Below, piece after piece: positions 1 to 7,128 of a DNA stretch of 64,000 bases (its first letter is position 1; the number at the start of each line of letters is the position of its first letter). Made by a program: the position numbers and the translations under genes. Origin of the DNA: Agrobacterium rubi TR3 = NBRC 13261 (lineage in GTDB: Bacteria > Pseudomonadota > Alphaproteobacteria > Rhizobiales > Rhizobiaceae); NCBI RefSeq assembly GCF_000739935.1, contig NZ_BBJU01000028.1, positions 1-64,000 on the forward strand, given 5' to 3'. The notes under the pieces are model-generated. The model was not told where the DNA came from, searched no databases, and worked only from the letters and a program-made list of their open reading frames with translations.

Positions 1-82
1 GGTGATCCAGTTGGCTGCTTGCAATTACAATAACAGTATCATGATACTGTTATTGTAATTGCAAGCAGCCAACTGGATCACC
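1..82. repeat. Perfect 82-bp palindrome, probable hairpin telomere read-through
   Basis: Bases 1-41 are the exact reverse complement of bases 42-82 with no spacer. The centre reads ACAGTATCATGATACTGT, with CATG at the dyad axis (40-43). Protelomerases such as Agrobacterium TelA resolve palindromic sites into covalently closed hairpins, and I recall the TelA site as having a CATG centre with flanking ATTG/CAAT-type sequence similar to this. If so, the physical end lies between bases 41 and 42 and the left arm is the other strand read round the hairpin. The arm is cut by the window edge, so the true palindrome length cannot be known here. The alternative is a fold-back assembly artefact or a large cruciform. 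Confidence 0.6.
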
Positions 83-500
83 ACTTAATCCGCCAAAACC
101 CCATCCTATTCACTCGCAAACCTTCCCCATATCACATCGCAAAATCTATATAAAGCTGTAGGTCGCCTATATAAATGCGAGATCTTCCTAAATTCACTGC
201 TGATGTGCCCGTCGAGTTTACACGCCCCTCTACCAAAATCGCACCCGAACAAAGATATTATATATAAATACACCTCTTCAGGATAATAATTATATACCTT
301 TTTTAGTGCACACCTTTACCTGAACCACGGGTGAAAAAATATTCCTTATGTAGAGTATAAATATCTCCATTTATGTATAACTTAACAATTATATAGAAAA
401 TATACCCGAAAGTGCGCGGAGGACTGCATCTCCCACAGGTTGCGAAATCGATTGACTCTCACAATCGACCAGCCGAACATCGCTCGACATTACAGGGGCA
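83..500. other. AT-rich subtelomeric non-coding stretch
   Basis: No convincing reading frame is present. The sequence is much richer in A and T than the rest of the window and carries several short TATATAAA/TATAAATA runs (around 145-180, 255-275 and 350-400). From about 455 it resembles the DNA upstream of the decayed gene copy at 4554, so the last ~45 bases probably hold the promoter/leader of the gene at 501. Short TATA-rich repeats beside a putative telomere could be binding sites for end-processing proteins, but this is conjecture. Confidence 0.45.
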
Positions 501-731
501 ATGAAAACCACCATGTCGCCAGACCGCTTTAATCAATGCTTGCGGGTCATCCGCTGGACGCCAATCAATATCGCGTCCGCTCTGCAATGTGAACTTTCGT
601 GGATCGAGGCCCTGGAAGCGGGCAATGACGCCGTCCCTGCCGGTCTGGCCGAATGGCTTGAAACGCTTGCACAAGCCCATGAGGCTCTTCCGCCACCAAT
701 TACCTACAGAGGCAAACGGTCGGCCCTCTGA
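501..731 (+). CDS. Small HTH-like protein of unknown role
   Basis: A 76-residue protein. It has the pattern of a degenerate Cro/C1-type helix-turn-helix: a W-x-x-x-N-I-A-x-A-L stretch (residues 19-28), a W-I-E-A-L-E-A-G turn (34-41) and V-P-x-G-L-A-E-W-L-E-x-L-A (45-57), followed by a proline-rich tail. Small proteins of this kind are common on rhizobial plasmids and phages; no specific function is known to me. A second methionine at residue 5 (base 513) is an alternative start. A decayed copy lies at 4554-4680, which supports this being a real gene that has been duplicated. It precedes hipB on the same strand by 76 bases. Confidence 0.55.
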   Translation: MKTTMSPDRFNQCLRVIRWTPINIASALQCELSWIEALEAGNDAVPAGLAEWLETLAQAHEALPPPITYRGKRSAL

Positions 732-776
732 TCGCCAACGCCGCTATCTTATCAATCTTGAAAATCACTCATCTTC

Positions 777-798
777 CTGATACATTAAACGATATCAG
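777..798. promoter_or_regulatory. Inverted-repeat operator before hipB
   Basis: CTGATA (777-782) and TATCAG (793-798) form a perfect 6-bp dyad with a 10-base spacer, ending 9 bases before the hipB start. HipB proteins autorepress by binding dyads of this kind (TATCC-N8-GGATA in E. coli), so this is the probable autoregulatory operator. Confidence 0.5.
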
Positions 799-807
799 AT
801 ACTAGAA

Positions 808-1425
808 ATGATGTCGAATAAAATATCAATGAAATATGAAACCAAAGAAATAGCGGATCGAATCCGCGAGGCTAGAGACGCCAAACAGCTCAGCCAAAGA
901 GAGTTGAGCCGCTTGGCAGGGGTCCCGCAAGCACAGATTTCGCGGATCGAATCCAACAGCGTCGATCTACGTCTGTCGAGCCTCGTGGCCATAGCCAGCG
1001 CATTGGATTTGGAAATCGCCCTGGTACCACGCAAGGCGGTGCCTGCGATCAAATCGATCACGCGTCAGACGACTGATCGCACTGTGATCCAACCGCCCGC
1101 AATCGGCAAAGAAATGCAGCAACTGCAAAAGGCGATCCGCACCCTTCAGATTGATGCGCCGACTCTGCCGGAACTGGATGACCTGCGCAAAGCCACAGCG
1201 TCTATCCAGCGCCTGCAAATCGATACGCGGTTCTTGGACAATCTCCGCTCATTGCGGCACACGATTGAACGCGTCAATATCACGCAGCAGTGGAAAGGCA
1301 TCTCCGAAGCCGCCAACAGAATGAAAGCGCTCCGCAACCAGATCGCCCATTTCGAGCCGACAAGCGAACAACGCAGCGCAAGCCGTCCGGCCTACTCATT
1401 AGACGACGAGGACGACGATGCCTGA
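808..1425 (+). CDS. hipB: HipB-like Xre-family antitoxin/repressor
   Basis: A 205-residue protein with an N-terminal Xre/Cro-type helix-turn-helix (about residues 14-70): R-I-R-E-A-R, then LSQRELSRLAGVPQAQISRIE. The remaining ~130 residues are helical, contain repeated L-R/L-Q segments and may dimerise or extend toward HipA; ordinary HipB is only about 90 residues, so this is a long variant. The stop overlaps the hipA start by 8 bases, as in translationally coupled antitoxin-toxin pairs. An operator-like dyad sits just upstream. Expected role: neutralise HipA and autorepress the operon. Internal methionine 7 is an alternative start. Confidence 0.8.
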   Translation: MMSNKISMKYETKEIADRIREARDAKQLSQRELSRLAGVPQAQISRIESNSVDLRLSSLVAIASALDLEIALVPRKAVPAIKSITRQTTDRTVIQPPAIGKEMQQLQKAIRTLQIDAPTLPELDDLRKATASIQRLQIDTRFLDNLRSLRHTIERVNITQQWKGISEAANRMKALRNQIAHFEPTSEQRSASRPAYSLDDEDDDA

Positions 1426-2653
1426 TGTCTCCGTACTCAGCGTGCGCCTCTATGGCGAAGAAATCGGCACCATCACCTATGTCGGAGCAGAAAAGACGCT
1501 TTTCACGTTCAACGATGCCTATGTCGAAAACCCAGAAAGACCGACCCTCGGCCTCCAGTTCAAGAATGAATTCGGCGAGCTGATCACGGATTTCCGGCCA
1601 TATAAAATCAAGCTGATGCCCTACTTCTCGAACCTCCTGCCAGAGGGGCATCTGCGCCGGTACCTGGCTGAGAAAGCAGACATCCATACTGACCGCGAGT
1701 TCTTTCTCTTATGGGTGCTCGGGCAGGACTTGCCCGGCGGCATCACCGTCGTCCCAGCGCACGGCGAAGAGTGGCCAGACGAGGCACATAACATCCTTAA
1801 AGGTGAAGCCGCGAAGGAGGCTGCTGAAGATGCTATGCGGTTTTCATTGGCGGGTGTGCAGCTCAAATTCTCAGCGGTTCAAAGCGCCAGCGGCGGCTTG
1901 ACCATTCCGACAAGCGGCGTCGGCGGCAATCGGATCGTCAAACTCCCCTCTCGCGAGTTCGCCAACGTCCCGGAAAACGAGTTCTCGATGATGAGTCTTG
2001 CGAGGATGGTCGGGATCAACGTGCCCGCGATCGGGCTGATCGATGTGAGATCGATCGGCAATCTGCCGGATGGGATTGAGAAGATCGGGCAACAGGCCTT
2101 CGTCACTGAACGCTTCGATCGCAATGATGATGGCAGCGTCACGCATATCGAGGATTTTGCCCAGATCTTTAACGTCTACCCCGAGAACAAGTACAAGAAA
2201 GCCAGTTACCGCAATCTGATATCGGTAATAGCATCGGAATCAGATCACGATGATGTGGCCGAATTCATTCGCCGCCTGACGTTCAATGTCCTGATCGGCA
2301 ACGGCGACATGCACCTGAAAAACTGGTCGCTCATCTATCCCGATCGCCGAAACGCACGCCTTGCTCCAGCCTATGACTTCGTGTCCACGATCGCGTATAT
2401 CGCGAACGACAAATCCGCGCTGACCTTCAGCCGGACGAAAGAGTTCACCGGATTTACGCTGGATGAGCTGGCACATCTATCGGCTAAGGCTAACCTGCCG
2501 CGCAAGCTCGTGCTCGACACAGCCAAGGAAACCGTAGCGTTATTCATGGAGCGATGGGAGACCGAAACGGCTAACCTCCCCATGCGCCAGGATGTTGTCG
2601 AGACCATCGACAAGCATCTTACGACGTTGCCGATTGTAACCGGCAACGAGTAA
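1418..2653 (+). CDS. hipA: HipA-family serine/threonine kinase toxin
   Basis: A 411-residue HipA-fold kinase. The N-terminal subdomain (residues ~5-100, with the LLPEG motif after PYFSN) is followed by FSLAGVQLKF (~145) and the HipA C-terminal kinase domain. The catalytic loop NGDMHLKNWS (~293-302, carrying the catalytic Asp and metal-binding Asn) and the YDFVST element (~318-323, the DFG equivalent) are intact, so the enzyme is probably active. E. coli HipA phosphorylates glutamyl-tRNA synthetase and triggers persistence; the target here is unknown. It is coupled to hipB by an 8-base overlap. In this position it could stabilise the replicon end. Confidence 0.85.
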   Translation: MPDVSVLSVRLYGEEIGTITYVGAEKTLFTFNDAYVENPERPTLGLQFKNEFGELITDFRPYKIKLMPYFSNLLPEGHLRRYLAEKADIHTDREFFLLWVLGQDLPGGITVVPAHGEEWPDEAHNILKGEAAKEAAEDAMRFSLAGVQLKFSAVQSASGGLTIPTSGVGGNRIVKLPSREFANVPENEFSMMSLARMVGINVPAIGLIDVRSIGNLPDGIEKIGQQAFVTERFDRNDDGSVTHIEDFAQIFNVYPENKYKKASYRNLISVIASESDHDDVAEFIRRLTFNVLIGNGDMHLKNWSLIYPDRRNARLAPAYDFVSTIAYIANDKSALTFSRTKEFTGFTLDELAHLSAKANLPRKLVLDTAKETVALFMERWETETANLPMRQDVVETIDKHLTTLPIVTGNE

Positions 2654-2662
2654 AAGGATGCG

Positions 2663-2887
2663 GTGAAAACCTCTTTCTTGTCGGACTCCGCGGCTATTCT
2701 AGATTGCCACAACGATGATCCAAAGGCCGCGATCAAGGCGATGCAAGACGAGATAGAACATCTTCGACAACAGCTGAGCCTGGCCGTTGTTGCAGTGGGT
2801 CGAGGCTATACCAGGGGTTGGGTTCCCGGAGAGACAGGCCTGGTCAATGAGGCTTTCCCAGCGCGGCAGTCAAAGCAACAGGACTGA
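2663..2887 (+). CDS. Small hypothetical protein after hipA
   Basis: A 74-residue reading frame with a GTG start preceded by AAAGGA, 9 bases after the hipA stop and so probably in the same transcript. The middle (about residues 20-45) is an amphipathic helix of coiled-coil character containing AMQDEIEHLRQQL, and the C-terminus is polar. I do not recognise the family. It converges on the DMT transporter gene with a 9-base gap, leaving no room for a clear terminator. Confidence 0.45.
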   Translation: MKTSFLSDSAAILDCHNDDPKAAIKAMQDEIEHLRQQLSLAVVAVGRGYTRGWVPGETGLVNEAFPARQSKQQD

Positions 2888-2896
2888 AGACACGAT

Positions 2897-3790
2897 TCAA
2901 CCGATCCGATCCTTTGCAATTTTGACGTTTCGGCGTTCCCAACTGACGAGAACCAGGCTTGCCGCAACGATGAGGACTGCGCCGACGAAGACGTTATATG
3001 CCGGTACTTCCGTCCAGATGGCGTAACCATAGATGAACGCCCAGATCAGGCCGGTATATTCCACTGGTGCCAGCAATGATGCGGGCGCGTGTCTGAAGCC
3101 TTCATAGAGAAGATATTGCCCGATTGCCGAGACCAGCCCGACCCCGATCATGAGAAGCCAGCCTTGGGTATCCGGGTTTTTCCAGAGCCAGGGCAAGGAC
3201 AGTGCGCAGGCGATGCCGAACAGTGCGCTGGTGGCGTACATCTGCGTCAGCGTCGATTCGCTTCTGCTGACAAGGCGAATGAGGATGGTGCTCCACGCCC
3301 AGCAGAAGCCTGCGATGATGCAGAGTGTTGCGGGCAGCCAGTTTGGGGAGTTGGCAGGATTGGCAGCCACGACGACTCCGACGAAACCGACCGCGCAGGC
3401 GATCCAGCGGCCGGCGCCGACTTTCTCCTTCAGCACGAAGATGGAAAGGACCATCACCATGATGGGTGCGGAGAAATAGAGCGTGGTGAGTTCGGCCAGC
3501 TCCAGATATCGCGCTGAGCTGTAAAACAGCATCCATGCGGTGAGCATGAGTGCTGCGCGAAGAATGACGGTGCCGCGATATTTGCTTTTGAGGATGGACG
3601 GGTGGCGGTAGCGATGTGCCAGTATGCCGGTAATCAGCACGATGACGGCGCTTCGCACAAAGAGGATTTGCGCAACCTCATAGCTTTCGACAAGCCATTT
3701 GACGAGCGCATCCTGAAGAGCAAAACAGGAGTAGCCCATGGCCGCCAGCCCGATGCCGAAAAGTGGCCTTGCTTCCAATGATCCTGCCAT
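2897..3790 (-). CDS. EamA/DMT-family membrane transporter
   Basis: A 297-residue inner-membrane protein with about ten hydrophobic segments arranged as two EamA repeats; the second begins around LPATLCIIAGFCWAWSTILI. Drug/metabolite transporters of this size usually export amino acids, metabolites or drugs. The substrate cannot be read from the sequence. The frame stays open to a TTG at 3853, but that would add 21 polar residues; the ATG at 3790 places the first membrane helix normally, so I chose it. The gene stands alone between the hipBA operon and the BrnA-like gene. Confidence 0.75.
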   Translation of the reverse strand: MAGSLEARPLFGIGLAAMGYSCFALQDALVKWLVESYEVAQILFVRSAVIVLITGILAHRYRHPSILKSKYRGTVILRAALMLTAWMLFYSSARYLELAELTTLYFSAPIMVMVLSIFVLKEKVGAGRWIACAVGFVGVVVAANPANSPNWLPATLCIIAGFCWAWSTILIRLVSRSESTLTQMYATSALFGIACALSLPWLWKNPDTQGWLLMIGVGLVSAIGQYLLYEGFRHAPASLLAPVEYTGLIWAFIYGYAIWTEVPAYNVFVGAVLIVAASLVLVSWERRNVKIAKDRIG

Positions 3791-4137
3791 GCGTTTCACC
3801 ACGATGCTGCTGATGAGTTGTCCTAACCGAGTCCATTGTTGCGATCCATCCAATTGACACCGGCCATCTCGACGCGCTCATGTCAACCGCGATGTCGAAA
3901 GTCTCCAGGCGCTAAATTCTGCGGCTGTGCGAGACAACATCAACGTCAAAAGTGAAACGCTGATTGACCGCGCCATCAAAGGCTAATGGTCTCACGGCCA
4001 ATCGACATCAGACCTGGATCACCGTACAACACCTCCAAGGTTTACAGTCCTTCTTGCAACCAGCTGATCTGAGGGATCGCAACGCCCATCTCCCGTGGCG
4101 CTCGCTTGCGCAAACACTGACCGTTGGAAAGCACATC

Positions 4138-4383
4138 ATGGCCCCGAAACCTCGCAGACCGCTCGACCCAAAAGATGCAGCCGAAGCTCTTTTTGCAGCT
4201 CCCAGAAAGGCTGCAGCACCCGTCATAAAAAGAAGCGCTATCCCGACAACCAAGGAAATGGTTTCCCTGAAGATCGACAGCGACGTTCTGGCATATTTCC
4301 AGGACGACGGACCAGGCTGGCAGGAGCGGATAAACACTTTCCTTCGCACCGCTATGCTGGCCGAGGACGACAACAAGGCTTGA
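4138..4383 (+). CDS. Lone BrnA-like antitoxin
   Basis: An 81-residue protein starting at an ATG preceded by GGAAAG. The C-terminal half, with KEMVSLKIDSDVLAYFQDDG then PGWQERIN and FLRTAM, is the ribbon-helix-helix of BrnA antitoxins (consensus: basic-S-L-R-D-x-D-V-L-x-Y-F followed by G-x-G-W-Q). BrnA normally follows the gene of its RNase toxin BrnT; no brnT is present upstream (3791-4137), so this is an orphan antitoxin or what remains of a broken pair. A longer frame from 3964 has no ribosome-binding site and an unlike N-terminus, and I rejected it. Confidence 0.7.
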   Translation: MAPKPRRPLDPKDAAEALFAAPRKAAAPVIKRSAIPTTKEMVSLKIDSDVLAYFQDDGPGWQERINTFLRTAMLAEDDNKA

Positions 4384-4424
4384 TCTGACACACCGACATC
4401 GGCCCCTGGTCCCGGTTTCCAGCG

Positions 4425-4502
4425 ACCGATACCCTTGTGCCGCTTTCGAGAACGATGTGCAGACCCATGGATCAAAAATGCGGGACCCATTCGTTTTTTC
4501 AA
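4425..4502 (-). pseudogene. Decayed fragment of the gene at 7129-7473
   Basis: Read on the minus strand this gives LHIVLESGTRVS, close to the C-terminal LHIVLDSGTKVS of the protein at 7129-7473. At the DNA level 4425-4470 matches 7172-7214 closely, and 4476-4502 then matches the region upstream of that gene (about 7471-7503, including CGTTTTTTCAAG). The middle of the gene is missing. It is therefore an internally deleted copy, too short to make a product. Confidence 0.6.
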
Positions 4503-4553
4503 GGTTCATGCCGTGGATCGACCAGGCAAGCATCGCGCGAAGTTACAAGGGCA

Positions 4554-4680
4554 ATGAAAACAACAAGGCGCCAGACCGCATTTCATCCATGCTTACGGGC
4601 CATCCGCTGAACGTCGATCAATATCGCGTCCGCTTTGCAATGCAAACTTTCATGGATCGAGGATCCGGAAGCGGGCAGCG
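4554..4680 (+). pseudogene. Decayed copy of the HTH-like gene at 501
   Basis: This stretch matches the first ~130 bases of the gene at 501 in order, including the upstream GCAATGAAAAC and about 45 bases of leader. A one-base loss and a one-base gain shift the frame over codons 5-9, and tryptophan 19 is now TGA (4608-4610), so no product is made. Similarity fades near 4680. Together with the adjacent fragment at 4425-4502 it shows that a divergent gene pair was once duplicated here. Confidence 0.7.
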
Positions 4681-4705
4681 TTCAACACTTGAATGCCAGT
4701 CATAT

Positions 4706-4723
4706 TGACGCTATATTGCGTCA
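4706..4723. promoter_or_regulatory. Perfect dyad before the Xre/RES operon
   Basis: TGACGC (4706-4711) and GCGTCA (4718-4723) flank a 6-base TATATT spacer, 31 bases before the antitoxin start at 4755. The overlap with a TTGACG element (4705-4710) suggests an operator covering the -35 region, as expected for autorepression by the downstream Xre-type antitoxin. Confidence 0.5.
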
Positions 4724-4754
4724 TAATTAACGTTAGTATCGAAGGGTATTTCAA

Positions 4755-5105
4755 ATGTCTCTTGCTCAATATGCCGACAATGGCCTGTTTGCGCCAAGAA
4801 AAATCGCTGACGTTTTTCACACAACAAGCGACGACATTGCCCGTAGTGCCGGACTCGGCAAAGATGCAGTCCAGCGCAAAGAGCGTATCAAATCCGACAA
4901 AACACAGCGGCGGCTGCGCGAAATGATCGAAGTCGTCAATAAAGTCGAGACCCGCTTCGGATCCGCGCTCATGGCATATGCCTGGTATCGCTCAGAACCT
5001 CTCTCTGGCTTTTCCGGGCACACCGCGATGCAGCTTGTTCGAGATGGACGCGCTGACGAAGTGCTTGAGTATATCGATGCCATCGATGCTGGCGTGCATG
5101 CCTGA
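4755..5105 (+). CDS. Xre/MbcA/ParS-type antitoxin of a RES module
   Basis: A 116-residue protein with an N-terminal HTH-like part (about residues 10-50: RKIADVFHTTSDDIARSAGL) and a C-terminal DUF2384/ParS toxin-binding domain (60-112) with the signature W-Y-R-S-E-P-L-S-G-F-S-G-x-T-A-x-Q-L-V-R-D-G-R. This is the standard antitoxin partner of RES-domain toxins. It ends 8 bases before the RES gene and probably represses its own promoter through the dyad at 4706-4723. Confidence 0.85.
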   Translation: MSLAQYADNGLFAPRKIADVFHTTSDDIARSAGLGKDAVQRKERIKSDKTQRRLREMIEVVNKVETRFGSALMAYAWYRSEPLSGFSGHTAMQLVRDGRADEVLEYIDAIDAGVHA

Positions 5106-5113
5106 CATTATCG

Positions 5114-5611
5114 ATGCAGTACAAAGGTAAGCTCTATCGAGCACTTAACCCTGTCTACGCTCGCGAACCGCTCTCCGGACGGGGCGCTGAGCTCTACGGC
5201 GGCAGATTTAATCCGAAAGGCACGCCCGCCCTTTATACGTCATTGACAATCATGACGGCACTTAAGGAAGCAAATCAGGCAGGGAGCCTACAGCCAACCA
5301 CTCTTGTCTCCTATGAGGCAGATCTCGAGCCTTTGTTCGATACCCGTGACGCGAACGCCCTTCATAATCATGGCATCAACCTTCAAGCTCTCGGCGCGAC
5401 AACTTGGCGCGACGATATGAAAGTGCTGGGTGAAGCCCCGACACAGAGGCTGGCGCGCGATTTGAAGAGCGCGGGCTTCTGCGGCTTGGTCGTCAGGAGC
5501 TTTGCTCCAGGCACCACCGAAGCCGATCTCAATATAGTCCTCTGGACATGGCAAACATCAGCCACACCTCGCCTGACGTTGATCGACGACGAACGGCGAT
5601 TGTCACAATAG
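5114..5611 (+). CDS. RES-domain NAD+-degrading toxin
   Basis: A 165-residue RES-family protein. The conserved YRALNP (residues 8-13), the GGRFNPKGTPALYTS stretch (~32-46) and the ALKEANQ glutamate (~57) that define the fold are present, so the active-site Arg and Glu look intact. RES toxins (for example MbcT, SocB-like) are NAD+ phosphorylases or glycohydrolases that deplete NAD+ and stop growth unless bound by the ParS-type antitoxin encoded just upstream. The ATG at 5114 is the only sensible start. The length is normal for the family. Confidence 0.85.
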   Translation: MQYKGKLYRALNPVYAREPLSGRGAELYGGRFNPKGTPALYTSLTIMTALKEANQAGSLQPTTLVSYEADLEPLFDTRDANALHNHGINLQALGATTWRDDMKVLGEAPTQRLARDLKSAGFCGLVVRSFAPGTTEADLNIVLWTWQTSATPRLTLIDDERRLSQ

Positions 5612-5919
5612 CAATATTCCATCTTAACAATCACAGGATCACTCATCATCAAACATCTCACAGCAGCCCTTTTGGGAATGATAGACGACATGCGATGACT
5701 GTATCCAAGAGCCAATGTGCGCGCCGCAATGCCGGATGACGACGTCAAGCCTTCGGCTGCCTTTCCGGCCAGGGCTGCTCTGTCGCGTCTCTTGCTCGTT
5801 GCGCAATAGACGCGCCAGCGGTAACCTCACCCTCCGCAAAACGATCAATCGATCACATCGATATCGTTCGGGCCCCATTGCATGGGGGGTAATATTCGTC
5901 CTGACACAGGGCCGTAATT
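5612..5919. other. Intergenic stretch without an intact gene
   Basis: This 308-base gap between the RES gene and the SHOCT gene holds a traA fragment on the minus strand (5700-5778, listed separately). Elsewhere I see no intact frame or clear signal. Confidence 0.5.
5700..5778 (-). pseudogene. Fragment of a second traA relaxase gene
   Basis: On the minus strand this reads AGKAAEGLTSSSGIAARTLA, nearly identical to AGKAAEGLTSSSGITARTLA in the intact TraA (gene positions ~11440-11500). Over the core 53 bases, 49 match by eye. The similarity stops abruptly at about 5778 and 5700, and neither the Walker A region nor the rest of the helicase is present. It points to a second relaxase gene, or recombination with one, in this region's past. 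Confidence 0.75.
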
Positions 5920-6987
5920 TTACAACCGCTCCAGCAACTCGGTCTTTTTGGCCGCAAATTCTTCGTCGGAAACAATGCCCTTCGCGTGCAAACCAGCGAG
6001 CCGTTCGATTTTGCTGATAATATCGTCTTCAAAACCTGTCGGGCCAGAGACGACGCTCGTGCTTGGAGGTGTCATGACCGGGTCCGGGACTGGGATTGGG
6101 ACTGGAACTGGCTCGGTCAGGGCAAGCGGCGCTTTCAGCGGCTCTTGAGGGGACGGAACGCTGTCCTTTTCGGTCATAACATCGAGATCAGCAACGCGCA
6201 CGAGACCATGCTGGGACGTGAAGGTTAGAGACTGGTCGCCGCTTTGCTGTTGAGAAAATCCACCGATGTTATGGTCCTTTGTGTCGTAGACCGTTATCTG
6301 TCCGTTGACATCAATGGCCAGGCGGCGGCTTGCCGGAAAGAACGCATAACGTAAATTATTCTGCGCACCGGTCGATGAGGGCTGCCCGAGATGTTGCGGC
6401 CAGGAACCACTGTGCGAACCTGACTGATAAAAAAAGCTGTTGCCACTTCCCTGGCTCTGGGACTGGTGAGACCAATCTGGTTTCGGGCCGGATAACCGAC
6501 CTTCCCTTATATAACCGGCAATCTCTGAGCACAGCATATCAACCCGGTGCTTCAAGCCGTTGTTGAACATGTCACCCACCATCGTCATGCCGCCGTTCGA
6601 CCATTGTCCCATCCCACCAAGCTCGGAATGATTAAACTGCGCCTGATGTGTATGGCCAGCGATCAGCGCCATTGCCAGGTGCTCGACCACACCAACACTT
6701 ACGCCATGCCGCTGAGACACACTGTCAACAATGCTTTGTTCCTGGGTATCTCTGATCACAAGCCGCGCTCCATTGGTCGGTTTTTTTCTTATGGCATCTG
6801 CAACCGCAATAAGATAGGCGCAGCACGCCGTGACACCGGCAACGGAAGCGGCCCGGGCAACATCCGTGCAATGGTGGTGAACCATCGCGCTTACCGCCTC
6901 AGGCGACCGGACACAACCTTCAGCAGGGTGCTGGATCAGAAACCAGATCGCGGTTGCTGCGGCCAGGCCGAGCGCGATGAGTTCCAC
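5920..6987 (-). CDS. SHOCT-domain protein with N-terminal hydrophobic segment
   Basis: A 355-residue protein starting at GTG. A hydrophobic segment occupies residues 1-18, and a second (AASVAGVTACCAYLIAVADA) about 45-65. The middle is rich in Gly, Ser and Gln (SQSQGSGNSFFYQSGSHSGS). A Pro-rich linker of P-V-P repeats (~290-310) leads to a C-terminal SHOCT domain (IERLAGLHAKGIVSDEEFAAKKTELLERL-type, last ~30 residues). SHOCT is a short helical module found at the ends of otherwise unrelated proteins, probably for oligomerisation. The main body is unrecognised. An IS3 relic lies directly upstream. Confidence 0.6.
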   Translation of the reverse strand: MELIALGLAAATAIWFLIQHPAEGCVRSPEAVSAMVHHHCTDVARAASVAGVTACCAYLIAVADAIRKKPTNGARLVIRDTQEQSIVDSVSQRHGVSVGVVEHLAMALIAGHTHQAQFNHSELGGMGQWSNGGMTMVGDMFNNGLKHRVDMLCSEIAGYIREGRLSGPKPDWSHQSQSQGSGNSFFYQSGSHSGSWPQHLGQPSSTGAQNNLRYAFFPASRRLAIDVNGQITVYDTKDHNIGGFSQQQSGDQSLTFTSQHGLVRVADLDVMTEKDSVPSPQEPLKAPLALTEPVPVPIPVPDPVMTPPSTSVVSGPTGFEDDIISKIERLAGLHAKGIVSDEEFAAKKTELLERL

Positions 6988-7029
6988 TGTCGCCGAGAGT
7001 CCCGGCTTGTGTCAGGCCGTGACGGGCAA

Positions 7030-7100
7030 GTGTGCTCGCCTTTACGATCCAGCACCATACGAATGACACGTTGGCGGACTTCAGGTGAAAACTGGTTCGC
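7030..7100 (-). mobile_element. Remnant of an IS3-family OrfA
   Basis: Minus-strand translation gives NQFSPEVRQRVIRMVLDRKG then EH, matching the N-terminus of IS3-family (IS511/IS1400-like) OrfA transposases (consensus R-x-S-P-E-V-R-E-R-A-V-R-M-V-x-x-x-x-x-E). Similarity ends after about 24 codons, and no OrfB or terminal repeats are visible. It is a short relic, not a mobile copy. Confidence 0.6.
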
Positions 7101-7128
7101 CGTTTCGATCACAGTGATCCCACTCTCT

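Noticed and set aside
1-82. The terminal palindrome as a transcription terminator.
   Set aside because: It is far too long, has no loop or T run, and no gene ends beside it.
3878-3986. A frame ending RDNINVKSETLIDRAIKG before the BrnA gene, considered as the tail of a lost gene.
   Set aside because: The ending looks protein-like, but no start, family or upstream continuation can be seen; evidence too thin to list.
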